From NCBI GenBank assembly GCA_037447655.1, contig JBBHKE010000893.1:319803-369041 (forward strand): a stretch of 49,239 bases of DNA. Reading direction: 5' to 3'. The notes under the pieces were generated by a model. The model was not told the DNA's origin. It searched no databases and worked only from the letters and a program-made list of their open reading frames with translations. Numbering within the stretch: position 1 is the first letter of the stretch; each line of letters opens with the position of its first letter. Shown piece after piece: positions 10,043 to 21,400 of the stretch. The translations under genes were made by a program, and so were the position numbers. This DNA comes from Zygnema cylindricum (taxonomy: Eukaryota; Streptophyta; Zygnematophyceae; Zygnematales; Zygnemataceae).

Positions 10043-13000
10043 ATGGGCAACAGACGTTCCAAGTTAGACTGGCCTGAGAGCAGAAGGGAAGCTTTCAAGT
10101 TATTCTCAAAGGACGCAGCATACTATGTAAGTAAGCACAACAATTGTCGTAGAAAGAGCTGTATGCAATATGGTAAGTGTTCGCTACTCCTTTTCTTTTT
10201 CAGAAAAAAATAGTAATTGAGTTATTCCGTTGGACTATATTGTTCATATGGAATGTGACAAGTAGCAGTAGGTATGATCGCATGCATTTTGTGTTGCACT
10301 GTTTCCTATAATTTCTGTTAGGATGCTGTTCTTTTCTTAAACATAAACTTTACAGAGTGGGCAATTAAACGATTTGCCTTCATGTTTGGAAGTCAGAAGA
10401 TGAGATCGTTGGAATTTCCGAAAAATAATTGAAAGAAAATTCGGCTATCTGTTAAATAACGTTCGAGTGTGGTTCCGTCAGATTAAAAGTATGGTGAGAT
10501 TAAGTTTTGTCTCAATTTCACTGAAATATGTCGGTGCTCTCTCTACAAAAATTACGTCCAAGCTGTAGGGCAAAACAGAGTTGTCCCATTTTTTAATTTG
10601 ACTCACCTTTTTTGGTTGGCTCTTCTTTTGTTGTCATCTTAAGCTATTCGTGTGTATTCGGAAATATTTGTTTCAAATTTCAATCTATTTTCGTGAGGGA
10701 AATCGCTATTGAGATTGAACATTAACAAACTTTGGAGCTCCCAAACAATGCGTAATTCATTGAATATACCTTCGCTTTTCTTTTCCATCTTGAGTTATGG
10801 CAAAGGCAGTTCAGAATGTTGAACATGAATTAAATTGTCTTGAAGTCATGAGCAGTAAATTGCGTAGTTTTCTGGCTCAGAGAAAACCTTGGAATTCAAC
10901 GTTTCACTATCCTGCCTGGAAGGCATAGTTGTGCCTTAAGCATGTATCAACAAATCAGGAGATATTTTTTACTTTTTAGGGCTCGGAATGGAGAACAGTG
11001 ATTGATGTGCAAGTACTTTTTATTTTTTTCTTTGCAGGCTAAATTTGGAGTTAGATCATCTGAGGTGAGCCTTCGTTCATTGTGTGACAACGTTTGTGGT
11101 GTATTTCATCAATGTTCACCAGTTCGTGGGCGGTTGCTGTGTGGTATAGCTTTACTCTATTTTAGTTTCCACCAGAAAAAAATCGGGGGTATTTATGGGC
11201 CTCACATGGTTTTGAGGTGTTGCTTATGAAGCAGTGTGGGTTCTTGATTCTTACAATGTTTACATGACCAAAGACGGACATTTTACAGTATCTGTCAGTA
11301 AAATATGTAGCATAATTTACACAACGAGGGAATCAAAACCCTTTTAGAATTTTTGTGCAAACACTCGGTTGCTTTTGGCTCAAAGTCTTGTCAAGGGTTG
11401 ATATCAAGTTAGTGATTGGACAAAATGGCATGATTTTGCTGTCAAAAGAACTTGCTGAGCAATAAGAGTAGTATGTAGAACAGCTTAGGCTTGCAATTTA
11501 TTCTTGCACAATAGTGTGAAACCAAAAGCCAGCAGAATTCCTTGTCCATCTGGACAGAGAATATTATGTTCTCATGTATTGTTCGAAAATTCACCTTTTG
11601 TATATGTTATCCTTGTGACAGACTTCAGGTCCTAGGGATACGTCTATGATATTCTTTTCCCTTCTACCCTTTTGCAGAGCTATGTGCGTAATTCTCGCGG
11701 TGTTGAATTTTTTACTAAGGAGTGGTATCCTCTCGTTGGCCCAATCAAGGGTCTTGTCTTTTACTGCCATGGTTATGGTGCCACCTGTGCTTATTTCTTT
11801 GATGGTAAGGACATTACATGCACCTGCGCCTTCTATGCATAGGAAATATAGCTCTCGCTGTTATGATACGTGTACCTGAATGGAAGTTTGCGATTGTAGG
11901 CAAAATGAAATGTACATTTGTGACATAACGTGATGCTTGGTTTATGAACAAGTTCAGAAATATTCTGCATTGTAAATAAATGAGTTAGTGGACAGTTACT
12001 GCAATGGTTAGACCATTTGCTGTTTGTTTTGGACATTGTATTTTCTTGTTATGATTACTTTCTTGTTTGACCCAACTAAGACAGGCTCCCACAGTTCTTA
12101 TGGCAGCCAGACTCTTTCAAGGATGTAGTCTATTAGCCAAGCTGAGCAAGCTCGAGGGTGTTGAGTAAACTTTGCTAGTTTTTTTTTTTTTTTTTTTTTT
12201 GTGATGCCTTGTGCTGTCTTGCTCTTTCTCCTAGTGTGTTCTTTATCATTTTTGTGTGGTTTTAAAATGGGTAGTTTTATGTTGGAATAGTACATTTGAT
12301 TCAGGAATTCTGTTGGTTGCAGATGTGGCCATCAGGTTGGCAAAGGCCCAGTATGCTGTCTTTGGCATAGATTATGAAGGCCATGGCAGGTCCGAAGGGC
12401 TCCATGCATACATTCCATCCTTTAATACACTTGTGGAAGATGTTGTGGAGTTCTATGATTCTGTGAAAGGTATGCTGATTTTCTCAAGTGCCGATGCAAG
12501 TGTTTTTTGCGTCATCTGGTGGAAGGCATAACACATATACATGTTATGCTTAGTCCATACACGTAACAGACAAAGCGGTGATGTTTTTTCAGAAAGAGTC
12601 GAATTTAAAGGACTGCCTTCTTTCCTGTATGGTGAATCCATGGGAGGCGCTACGGCACTAAAAGTGCATTTTCGACAGCCATCTGCATGGACTGGAGCTA
12701 TTCTGATTGCTCCCTTGTGTAAGGTGATCCACTCTCTAGCAAGTAATTTCTCTTGTGGTTTATGTGCTTAGGAAGAGTTTAGAGGGATGCCTGCCGGAGA
12801 TTGACGCGCAATAACTAGGGCTTTGTATGGAGGTTATGTCGGCATGTCTCTCTACTTGCGATGTTTGATTCACAGGTCATAAGCGAGAATAAAATTGAGG
12901 GAGATAGCAGCAGGGCTTGTAGACGGTTTGGTGTTTTCACTTAAGCCAGCAGTGTTCTACTCGAGGCATTGGTATTTCCAGATTAAGGAGTATGTTTGAC

Positions 13001-14367
13001 AGGCATGAAAAAGTGCTCAAATAAGCTGGGTGCACTCTACAAGCAAGAGCTGATCTGAGAAAGAGGAACGCTGCGCGTTAAGCAATGGTTTATTTTTCAC
13101 AATTCATTTGCAGTGTGTAAACACGAGCACGGATCTGCCTTGCATAGGGGCCCTTTTTATTCTTCAATGGGGTGATTGACAGTTATCCTATAGGCAGATT
13201 TCAGGACTTACTCAGTTTGTTGCTTCATGAAAAATGGACCAAGACCTTTTTTGCATGTTTAATCCTGAGCTCGCCTTGCTTGTTATCGACGAGCATCTGA
13301 CATTTTGCTTCTGTGATTGTTGGCTAGTGTGAGTTTCCCGAAGAATACTTGCCACCATATACAGTAATCCGTCTTCTCAAAAAACTTGTGCAATGCCTGC
13401 CAACACTAAAGGCCTTTGGGTCCGTTTCTCCGACTCATTTTTTGGAAATTGGCTTTCGTGAACTTTCAAAGCGGAAAAAGGTTCGTGCATTAGTTTCTTT
13501 ACCGTTAATTTTTTTTCTACTTTATCTTGTTCCCTTGAAAAGGCAAGAGCTGCCCTGCTTTTCTTTCTGTGTTACGAGATCTGTTTCCACTTGTTCTCTT
13601 TGTCATTTATGTCCGCGAGAAGGCAGCTCTCCGAAGAATTTAAGCAGCAGCTTGGCCACTGCCTCTTAACTTATCTTTGCTTGTAAACATGCAATTGAAA
13701 AATATCTGGTTCTTTATTTATCGGATGGGTTCTGGAATTTCCTCTTTGACAGGCTTATCAAAGCCCAACAGGCTACCTACAACCACCACGGTTAGGCACA
13801 GTATTGGAGCTCTGGAATACGACTGTTGAGGTTGAACGTCGAATGGAAGAAGTGTGTTTTCCAAATCTTCTCAAAACTTCTCTTGTTGAATTCTGGAGTC
13901 ATTTTTGGCGTCTTCCTCGATGCTTCATCTCCTTTCCTCGTCTTATAAACTTTTTTTGTGTGTTTTGCGACGCGAACTTCATGTTGGTGAATTTTTTGCC
14001 TCTCTCTCATTATGCTATGTAGTAGCCTGTCTTTTCTGATACCCTTTATTCTGGAACCTTACTCCCCAAACCACCTTGGTTTTCCTTCTTGAACCTTAAA
14101 TCTCAAGCAAACTTAGTTATGTTTCTGGGAAAGCAGGTTTCTTTATCAATTCTTATTCTCCACGGCGCTGCCGACGCCATCACCTCTCCCTCGGCCAGTA
14201 AGGAGCTTTATAGACGCGCTAACAGCCAAAAAACCCTAAAGATATACCCGGACAGCTGGCATTGTTTAACCTCCGGGGAACCAGATGAAATAGTCGAGCA
14301 AGTTATGGAGGATATATTGAGATGGCTGGACTTAATGGTCATTGGGAGAAACGGTGAGTTGTTGTGA
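10043..14367 (+). CDS. Monoacylglycerol lipase-like alpha/beta hydrolase (eight exons)
   Basis: Exons: 10043-10126, 11038-11064, 11678-11804, 12323-12469, 12593-12723, 13328-13480, 13753-13851, 14137-14367. They total 999 nt (332 residues plus stop) and all phases match. Exon 2 is only 27 nt (AKFGVRSSE). The fold is a serine hydrolase of the plant MAGL/lysophospholipase group: oxyanion region CHGYGA (H68, G69), GIDYEGHGRSEGLHAYIPSF, nucleophile elbow GESMGG (Ser144), LHGAADAITSPSAS (Asp269) and DSWHCLTSGEPDE (His298), so the catalytic triad is intact. Family members hydrolyse monoacylglycerols or lysophospholipids. There is no evident signal peptide or C-terminal membrane segment. Donor 6 (GTTCGT) and acceptor 6 (TAG) are weak. 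A GTGAGT at 14356 just before the stop could be an alternative donor. Confidence 0.88.
12179..12200. repeat. Poly-T run (22) in lipase intron 3
   Basis: Uninterrupted T run on the + strand. It may be the reverse-oriented A tail of an inserted retroelement, but no element body is recognisable. Confidence 0.6.
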
Positions 14368-16062
14368 CCTAAAATGAAGTAAAGCAGCCCTTTATTATAT
14401 ATCTGCCTCACAGTTATTTTTTTTAGGTTTTAAAGTGAGAAATCGTGCTTTTTGAAAGGGCTATCTTTGACAGTTTATATAGTGTTAGATCTCAAAGACA
14501 TCATTTTTCGTACTACTCCAGTCGTAGTTTTGACTGGGTTTTGAGTGTGAAGAAGGATTGAGGAATTGCAGTTTTAGGCCATTTTTATACGTTTTTCATG
14601 TCTTTTTTTTTGTACATGGAGAGTTTCCTGACTCTGGTCAAACCAGAGCCCTTAAAGCCCAAAACCTGCCTTTATTATGGCCTAGTGCTCTAGGCAAAAG
14701 GAAACAAAGCTTTTATAGTATGAAATTTTTATCTGGTAACTGTTTGGTTCATACTTTTTCTGACCTTTGGTAAAAAGGTTGGTAAATCTTTATTAGTGTT
14801 TTTATTTTCTCTCCCCAAAAAAAAAATTGAAAAAGGTGTCATGTTACCGTTCTATGCGATGTATTATCTACGACTACCTAGTTAAGTCAGTGTGCTACAT
14901 TCATTCATCAAATGTCGGAAAACAAAAACGCTTTGTGGTTACGCTGTAATTTACACGTATTATACGGCTTTTTTAGTGTAACACGTGTATAGTACGGAGA
15001 AACCTCACCTAGCGTTTCCAATCGTTTTCACTTGAAGTGTGGTTTATTGAAGGGCCATCCTCGATTCGGATACACGTGGAACCTTGTCCAAAGCCTGTCG
15101 AAAGCCAAATGTAAGAAAGTTTGAAGTCATGTGTGAAAGACTCTATTGTCTCAACTCTTGTTATGGGCATTGTTGGACAATTTTAAAGGATATTGTTGTT
15201 TTATGTTTGCGCATATAGTAGTATTGCCTCCAGTTTTTTCAGGCTTTTGATATGTTTACATGTAGCTTAGGAAACGGGGAAAAAAGCTTTATTAAAAGTG
15301 GACACTGGAAAGTGGTCATGTATACTCACACCCTTGTAGACACTCTAGAGTTCGGTTAAGCAAAATTCTGTGAATGAAAGAATCGTGCTGTTATGGTGTG
15401 AGAAGAGTATCATTAAAAACTTATGAACTACACCATGAATCGATTTTAGAGTTATGAAATGATTAGTGTGAGGACTGGACTGTGTTACCGCTTTACTGTT
15501 GAGATTGTAAATGATATGTTTGTTTTAAACAATCATATGCTCTGTTGTGATTTGATCCGAAAAGTATTTTCCATTCTCTAAGAAAGAACAGTTGACACTA
15601 TTTTATGTTCAGTAGCCAGAAAAATACATTGTGCATGAATTAGTGTCACCGATGCCATTAGCATTTCAAGGTGTGCAGCGCTCACTGCAATCTGCAATTA
15701 GAGTTGATAAATTGTTACATTGGTACTCTAATAGAATAGTCTACACGATTATGAATTACAATTAATTGTTCTCGGTAGAAAGTTGACTCACTTTTTAGTG
15801 CTGCCCATCAGTTTGTAGCAACGATATGTTCGATAACCGGTATGGTTCGTTTTCTAAAGTGAAGTTGCTACTGGCTATACTGGCTACTTGCTACTACTAA
15901 CTTTCCACAGTATGTTCCATGCGTGCTCCATTCACCAGTTCCCTCAGCTTCAGGCTTTGCCTCCCTCACCTTCCTTTACTTGTCTCTGTCGGTTGCTTGT
16001 GCGACCTTATCATTCAAGCCAGTGGCGCCCATTTCATTCTTTGCTCCCGCTGGGGAGAGTAG

Positions 16063-16296
16063 ATCCAAACACACGATACTGTTCGTGCCACTATAGCTAT
16101 TATTGCTTCTAAGAGGAGTATTCTGTTTGTGAGGAGGTTCCACATGTTATTCCTTCTAGGCAAAAAGTTAATTGTCGTGCTTGATGATGCCCGTCATATT
16201 TCTTGTGACATCTTGAGGTTGACAGTGGTAGGAAGGAGCGCGATCACGCACATCGCGATGCTGTGGTGGCCATTGGTACAACCACAGTTACACTAG
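16063..16296 (+). pseudogene. Open coding-like fragment related to the 3.9 kb relic
   Basis: A 77-residue open stretch without an ATG at its start: ATIAIIASKRSILFVRR, LLGKKLIVVLDDARH, VVGRSAITHIAMLWWPLVQ. The C-terminal half aligns with the 3918-4068 fragment, and the DNA downstream of both shares ATGTACTCRGATKGTTTACC and TCATGCTTTCT (4533-4562, 16355-16385). The family is unrecognised; it may be a decayed retroelement or dispersed gene copy. Confidence 0.3.
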
Positions 16297-18017
16297 TGTC
16301 CTTCCACCCGCATTCAGCTTTTCAGATTCATGTTCACTTTTCGCTTTTTTGCCTTATGTACTCGGATTGTTTACCATCATGCTTTCTCTTTCAAAGTCAT
16401 ACAATCCAAAGGTGCAATTTACATGTACCTGTGGTAGAATTCCAAACCAGCCCCTAACTGGTTCACTATTATGCTGTTTTGGTTCACAAGGATGAGACCC
16501 TAACTTTTGAAATCCCCAAAATACCCATGACTTAGCTATTGACGTGTATTTGAATTTTTGGCCTTTCAGACCATGCGAAGCAAGTTATTTCAAATCCCGA
16601 AACAGTATGCAACCAACATTCACAAGTATTTCTCGCAGTTAGAAGCAAGATACTGGACATTAGTCAGAAAAGGGAAATTGAAGCCTAATGTACATCATGA
16701 CAGAACTGGCCATTTTGCCCTGCAAGTCCAATATGCAAAAACGACTAAAAATGGTGCAGTATATATAGTCCTATATGCGGAAAACATTCGCGTCTCAGAG
16801 TTTAAACCCCATATAATCGCAATCATGACAATTTCACAACAGAAGAATCCTCAAAAAATGCAGTACAAGTATCACAATGCACATACGAACCGGCATTAAC
16901 AGTTATCAACTTTTCTTTAATGGAGCAGAGAAAGTAAAACCTAAACTGCTGACTTCAGATCTACTGATTCCTACTTTTAAAAATGCTATGTAGTATACAC
17001 CTCATTACAAAAGTTTCACCATCGGCCACTCTAAAAAACTGGATTTGCAACTATATTTCAGATACATCTTCAATCACGAGATCAAGGAAGTATTCACCCA
17101 TTACGGCAACAAAAACTGAGACATGGCCCGCGCCATAATTTGCGATGCAGTCACAAACACTGGTTCTATGTGGCAACATCACTATTTTCTCGGGCAATTT
17201 GATACTTCCCTTTTTTTCCCCCTTTTCCTTTTTCTTTTTTTTACGGTCTCAGTTTGAGGCTTACAGTAAAATGTACATTGGCCGTAAAAGATATCAAGGA
17301 GACAGGAAACGACTAAATTCCCTCAAACAAAAGATTTCCCCACGACAAAAAAGCCTTGCGAATGAATAAAATGTTTGCCGAACAAGGGCAAGCAAATAAT
17401 GGGAAAAGAAAAGAAAAAAAAAAAGAAGAAAAGGCAAAAGGAAATTAACACTAAACACTAACATCGGTATTTTAAGGAGAAGATCGGAAAGAGTCGGGCC
17501 GTCTTAGAGGAATCTCGTCCGAAGGGATAGGATCCTCGGGCCGTTTGGAGAGACTTCCGATCCTATTAGGAACTGGAGGAGGGAGACCGGCATAGACACC
17601 TGGGAGACCCCCTTGAGAGGATTGTCACGACACCCATGGATGGGAGTCAGTCGACAAGATTCCCTTGTTGAGCTCTGAGGCTCTGAAGCTGTGGTTTCAA
17701 CGGAGGAAAAGGTCGTACTTTCGATTGTGATTTTAGAATGTGTATTATTAGATTTGTTCTTTTCATTGTGATTTGAAATTTGAAAAACATCGTACTTTGA
17801 GGATTTGAATTACGATTAAGATAGCATGAAGAAAGACCTACATTGTACTTTTGATCGTAGAGGAGATAGTACAGTACTTTTTTGCAATTTAGTGTGCATT
17901 ATTTGGTTCATTAAAATCCACTTTGTGATGTGAAACAGACAAAAAATGAAATTTTTTAAAAGCAGCACAGGGCATTAGCGCAGCCCAACATAAGTTTAAG
18001 CTGTGGAGGTTTGCATT

Positions 18018-18440
18018 TGACAATCCTGGTTTCAGAGGGGGGGGGGAAGGGAGGGCGAGAGGAGGGGAGGACGAAAAAGAGAGGGTGAGGAAGCGGGAAT
18101 GGAGCAAGCGAAGGAGGGAGGGAGCGAGAGAGTGAGAGTGTGAGGGAGTGAGCGAGGAAGACAGCAAGCAAGGGAGATAGGAAGCGATGGAGGAGCAAGG
18201 AAGACAGCAAGCGAGGGAGTGAGGGAGCAAGGAGGGAGAGGGGGTGGGAGAGAGCTAGGAAGACCATACACTTAGCTTGCAAGAAAAACCGATCAACTTA
18301 ACAGCAAAAGGCAATAATAAGCGAGGGAACGAGCGAGCGAGCGAGGGTGGGAGAGATGGAGGGAGGGAGCTACGAAGACAGAAAGCGAGGGAGGGAGCGA
18401 GCAAGAGGGATCGAGCAAGGGAGCGAGAGAGGGAGGGCGG
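18018..18440. repeat. GA-rich simple-sequence tract
   Basis: Interrupted (GGGA)n, (GCGA)n and (GAGC)n purine sequence on the + strand, immediately downstream of NIPA exon 8 on the sense strand. Confidence 0.8.
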
Positions 18441-18459
18441 GGTGTGTGTGTGCACTGAC

Positions 18460-21400
18460 TGATGGCCGGGCTGAGGTCGGAGTGGTCCTTGGTGGCGTGC
18501 AGCAGGAAGGTGCCCGCCAGGATTGTCACGAACCCGCACAGCTCCGACACCAACTGCTCGCCCGTCTGACGCGCCCAGTCCTGCCCAGCCACACACGCAC
18601 AGTCAGCCTCTTCCTCTCTTCCTCTCTCCCTCTCGTTCCCTCCACCTGCCTCTCCCTCTCTTCCTCTCTCCCTCTCGTTCCCTCCACCTGCCTCTCCCTC
18701 TCCTCGACCGTTTTTACATGAAGATTAAAGAAAAAAATGGGAAAGCTCATCTTGAGACAAGATTTCGTTCATCCACACTAACCACAGATAGTCTGCACAA
18801 ACCCAGATCATTCAGGATTCTAGGTCCAATCCTGTTGACATTAAGACATCCTCAACAGAAACGAGAAAAAAAAGGAAGGGAGATTTCCTAAAGTAGTTTA
18901 GTTGTCAGGGGACCAAGGTGTGCATCCACGAGTGAAAAATCTATTTCCACGCAACACTTGCAGTCAAAAAGAGCGAAAACAGAAAGGTATTTGACACGGA
19001 AAGGGAGAGGGAGAGGGAAGGAGAGAGCAAACCTCAAACATAATTACTGAGGCCAAAATGGTGAGTGATGTAAACATGACATAATAAATGGGCGAAACAA
19101 CCGCCGTGTTAAAAGTGTCAAGTGCCTGTCAACGAAACAACCCAGACATCCATCCATTTTAGTACACTCCCATGTTTTCTGTGTCTCACATGTACGGCAT
19201 AACATGTGCATTCCCAAAAGATTATAAAAACTATCCACAGAGATGCAGCGTTTCTTTTTATGTTCTTTTGAGAGTTCTCTGATTCTCGCAGGAAAGACAA
19301 GCGGGCTGTACCGGTTTTCCAAGCGAAAGCAAAAACACACTGTGTACTGTTATTAGCGTTGATGCTTTTTTCGCCCCTTGAATCAAACTCTTCTACGTGC
19401 ACACCTCTGATTTCCGTTTAGAGACCACCAAACAGAAGGTAAGAATTGTACCTTCCCATCATAACTGTCGGACGTGTGCATGGAGGAAAGTTGATTTAAG
19501 TGGTGAAAAAAACATCGCACGATGTAGTCGGTAAACCGTTATTAAAGCTAATGTTTTTTTTTCGCCTGTCAAGCTTGTATTTCTGCGTATATAATTTATT
19601 TTTTTCATTGAAATATCCTGATCAAAAGGTAATAGTCTTACCTTCCAATCGGTCAAATTCCATATGAAATTTGGCTATTACACACAGAAAAACAAACTCG
19701 AGAGGAAAAAAAAAATCATAAACGTTATCATCAATTCATCTTATTTCTTTAGGTTAGGTTTTACTACAAAGCGATGGCTCAAAAAAAATGCAGAAAATCT
19801 CAGACAGAGACCACTAATGAATGAAATGTTGTTAGTTAAACACATTAAATGAATCAAAAACGGATTTCAACTTAATCCACGATAATTAGGATCAACATCA
19901 TGGAGACACCATACCTACCAATACTATTTGAACCCTACATCTCCCAAAAAATTGATGCGAGAGGAAAAAATGTTTTACCTTATTGAGATAAGTGATTTGT
20001 GTAAGAACACAAGTGACAACTACAAATGCAAAAACCGCTGTTTCCGGATAAAATAATTGGTTTTCCCCTTGAAATGTTAATTTTACCGCCAAACCCAAAG
20101 CTTTACAGCTCATCACCTGTTTCCCACAAGCTCAAACTGCTTCAGTAAAGTTTGTTCAATTATATTATATATAGTCATTTTCAAAACACCTCTTGACATG
20201 GAAAAGCAAATGGGCCTGCAAAGTTTCCGACAAAATTCAAAACACTCATGGTGAACACTCTGACAGATAAAAACTGAAACTCAGTTCAAACTATCTGTAG
20301 GACCTATTTCTTCATTTCGTTAATTTCAACACAATGACCCTAAGATCCAGAAAATTAAAACCAACATAAAGAAAAAAAAAAAAAACTTGAGCTCTACATT
20401 TCCTGTATTGCCAAAATTGAATGGCTTGCTAAACTCATCATATTTAAACTTTTCTTGACTGGAAAGCCAGCAAAAACTAAAGTTGCTGACACTGTTAAAA
20501 CGGAAGGGCTTTACTGAAAAAGGGAGAGAATTACAGTTAAGGATCCCATGAGAGAACATATGCCGATGTAGACGAGAATATGGGTATGTCCAAATCTTGG
20601 TACGAAATGTACGATAAGAAGAACCACGAGGCCGACGACTGCTAATGTGTATAGAATAAATGCTGATTGTATCCAAAAAAGGTAAACCACAACGTCTCAC
20701 AAATCAAGTCTCCCGAGGCCAAAAGGAAAATGGTTTACTTTTAAGTTCAGAGAGTGTTTGTCAAAGAGGTGGCTGTATGATAAAAAGATAAAAACAAAGA
20801 CTAAGGTAACATGTTACTTATGCACATACAGAAGATGACCTGCGATAACTTAAGAAAACTTCTAGCTGACTTATGGTTTGCGTTATTTAACGTTTCTTTC
20901 CGTAGAAAAACTCAAGAATGCAGCTGCTTGAACATTTAAAAACAGGATAATATATCGACAGATGGATGGATAGTTTTTCAGTTAATGGCCTTTCACAGAT
21001 AAAGAACAAAGGTGAATAGAGAAACACGGGACAGTGAGGGGCAAAAATTATAGGAGAAAAAGGGAGGGGAAGTGGGGAAAACATGGAGAAACGAGACCAG
21101 CCAAAAAAACAGCTGGAGAAAAGGAGAAAAGAAGAAAGGAAACAGAAGAGGGCGAAAAAACAGAGGACGAGCAAGAAGAGGGAGGAGGAAAAAAGACAAA
21201 GAGAGAAAAAGAGTGGGAGAGAAAGCGAGGTAAGAGAGAAAGCGGAAAGACAAGGAGAATGGGGGAGAGGGAGGGAGGGCGGGAGGGGGAGCTGACCTGG
21301 TTTGAGTGCCAGCTGCCAGACTTGCAGCACGGACTCTATGGGCCTCTCGGGCGGCGCGTGCAGCACGATTGTGGTGGAGCCCACCACGCACAGCGCGCAG

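Larger units (their letters stand above)
14368..18459. other. Intergenic/3'-flank region between lipase and NIPA genes
   Basis: No firm gene. It includes the open fragment at 16063-16296. The 3' end of the NIPA transcript must lie in its right part: a possible last exon beginning near 18036 (after GAAACCAG on the minus strand) is in phase, but its sequence does not resemble the family. Confidence 0.4.

Noticed and set aside
16558-16899. 113-codon frame (IHKYFSQLEARYWTLVRKGK...)
   Set aside because: It only reaches that length with a TTG start; composition is plausible for coding, but there is no family match, no splice support and no relation I could define to neighbours.
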